Shown here: in pieces, positions 7,115 to 7,906 of the stretch
Position numbering within the stretch: position 1 is the stretch's first letter
Layout: each line of letters opens with the position of its first letter
Made by a program: the position numbers and the translations under genes
NCBI GenBank assembly: GCA_018716005.1
Contig: DVKN01000254.1
Span: 1-7,906, forward strand
Length of the DNA stretch: 7,906 nt
Reading direction: 5' to 3'
From: Candidatus Scatomorpha stercoravium
GTDB lineage: Bacteria > Bacillota > Clostridia > Oscillospirales > Oscillospiraceae
The notes under the pieces: generated by a model
The model's input: the letters and a program-made list of their open reading frames with translations, nothing else
What the model was told of the DNA's origin: nothing
The model's database searches: none

Positions 7115-7906
7115 TCAGACCTGCGGATGCGCCGACAGATAGTCCGCTTTGAGTTTTTTGCGGTCGGGTTTGCGGTTCTTGGTCTTGGGTATCTCGTCGA
7201 TAATGAAATAGGCCTTGGGCACCTTGTAGCGCGATAGCTTCTCGCGGCAGGTGTTCTCAATTGCCTCGAGATCCACGCTCTCGCCCGGCGCGGCCTGCAC
7301 CCAGACAGCGGGCACTTCTCCGCGGCGCTCGTGCGGGATTCCGATAGCGATACAGTCGGCCACTCCCGGGCAGCGCATGACGACCTCTTCTATCTCCGTC
7401 GGAAAAACGTTAAAGCCGCTCGTAATTATGAGGTCCTTCTTGCGGTCGCGGATGACGAGATAGCCTTCTTCGTCTACGTGCCCGATATCGCCCGTATAGA
7501 GCCAGCCGTCGCGAACCATGTTTGCGCTCTCCTCGGGCTTGCGCCAATACTCATGCATGACGCACTCGCCCCTGCAGATTATCTCGCCGTCGGCTCCGTC
7601 GGGCATTACGGTGACGCCGTCCTCGGCGTCTACGACCAGGTACTCAATGTTCGGGTTCGGCACGCCGACAGTGGCGCTCTTTCGGTGGTGGAAGCCGTTG
7701 ATTGTTATTGTATTAACAGTCTCGGTCATGCCATAGCCCTCGGTTATGACGCCGCCCGTTATCTCTTCGACCTTGTGGAGCACCTCCACGGGCAGCGGCG
7801 CCGCTCCGCAGGTTATGCACTTGAGCGAGGTGATGTCGTAGCCCTGGTACTGCGGGTCGGAGGCTATAAGCTTCATCCAGATGGGCACGCTGGGCCAGAC
7901 GGTCGG
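7115..7906 (-). CDS. AMP-forming acyl-CoA ligase, C-terminal part (5' end outside window)
   Basis: The frame is open to the right edge, giving 263 residues, about half of a typical 500-550-residue adenylate-forming ligase. These enzymes activate a carboxylate with ATP to an acyl-adenylate and then to acyl-CoA. In the visible fragment, TCGAAPLPVEV (32-42), EGYGMTET (56-63, motif A5), DGWLYTGDIGHV (133-144, motif A7 with the ribose-binding Asp) and RDRKKDLIITSGFNVFPTEIEEVV (153-176, hinge A8) are all intact. The C-terminal A10 lysine motif reads PKTKNRKPDRKK, keeping the Lys but replacing the usual Gly before it with Arg. A GTG at 7888 is not the start, because the frame and homology continue upstream to the edge. 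It is the most upstream visible gene and would supply the first acyl-CoA in a CaiC-like role. The substrate is not readable from this part. Confidence 0.93.
   Translation of the reverse strand, partial: PTVWPSVPIWMKLIASDPQYQGYDITSLKCITCGAAPLPVEVLHKVEEITGGVITEGYGMTETVNTITINGFHHRKSATVGVPNPNIEYLVVDAEDGVTVMPDGADGEIICRGECVMHEYWRKPEESANMVRDGWLYTGDIGHVDEEGYLVIRDRKKDLIITSGFNVFPTEIEEVVMRCPGVADCIAIGIPHERRGEVPAVWVQAAPGESVDLEAIENTCREKLSRYKVPKAYFIIDEIPKTKNRKPDRKKLKADYLSAHPQV

Noticed and set aside
6226..7152. Open frame of 308 codons on the plus strand, very rich in Asp, Gly and His
   Set aside because: It is antisense to the permease. The hydrophobic codons of the membrane protein read as Asp, Glu, His and Asn in the opposite frame, which explains the odd composition.
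1..7906. CRISPR array, tRNA, insertion sequence or phage genes
   Set aside because: No short regular repeats, tRNA-like cloverleaf, transposase motif or terminal inverted repeats were seen; the window is almost fully occupied by metabolic genes.
1..7906. Bile acid (bai) operon
   Set aside because: Ligase, CaiB-type transferase and transporter recall bai, but no BaiCD/BaiH-type flavin oxidoreductase, BaiE dehydratase or BaiA short-chain dehydrogenase is present, and an acyl-CoA dehydrogenase and crotonase are present instead.

Overview
The window is a single, tightly packed, one-directional gene block. All seven genes lie on the minus strand, so transcription runs from the right edge to the left edge. 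Both end genes are cut by the window. The DNA is GC-rich (high fifties in percent by eye), yet ATA (Ile) codons are still used, and almost every gene has a strong AGGAGG-type ribosome binding site. This fits a GC-rich anaerobic Firmicute-like bacterium or a relative such as Synergistota. That placement is inference; no rRNA or other marker gene is present.

In transcription order the layout is: (1) the C-terminal two thirds or so of an AMP-forming acyl-CoA ligase (7906-7115); (2) a DASS/SLC13-like anion permease (7068-5677); (3) a crotonase-fold protein (5675-4893); (4) an acyl-CoA dehydrogenase (4841-3660); (5) a family III (CaiB/BaiF) CoA-transferase (3600-2419); (6) a second CaiB/BaiF transferase (2398-1181); and (7) a third, cut at the left edge and about three-quarters identical to (6) (1143-1). 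Spacers are 1 to 59 nt, and no promoter or clear terminator is seen, so the block looks like part of one operon. The only notable non-coding structure is a perfect 10-bp GC-rich hairpin between genes 4 and 5. No stretch of more than 300 bases lacks a gene.

The parts list matches the carnitine (cai) system function by function: ligase (CaiC), transporter (CaiT), crotonase (CaiD), acyl-CoA dehydrogenase/reductase (CaiA) and CoA-transferase (CaiB). Here a DASS-type anion permease replaces the betaine/carnitine transporter, and there are three transferases. The likely scheme is import of a carboxylate, ATP-dependent priming to its CoA thioester, CoA recycling between product and substrate by the transferases, and interconversion of saturated, unsaturated and possibly hydroxylated acyl-CoA by the dehydrogenase and crotonase. 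The substrate cannot be read from sequence. An alternative model is a benzylsuccinate-like (Bbs) beta-oxidation, which also uses CaiB-type transferases, an acyl-CoA dehydrogenase and a crotonase on a dicarboxylic acid. No electron-transfer flavoprotein is encoded in the window.

The points most worth a second look are the crotonase that lacks both classical catalytic glutamates, the tandem transferase amplification, the unusual pairing of cai-like enzymes with a DASS-like permease, and the intercistronic hairpin.
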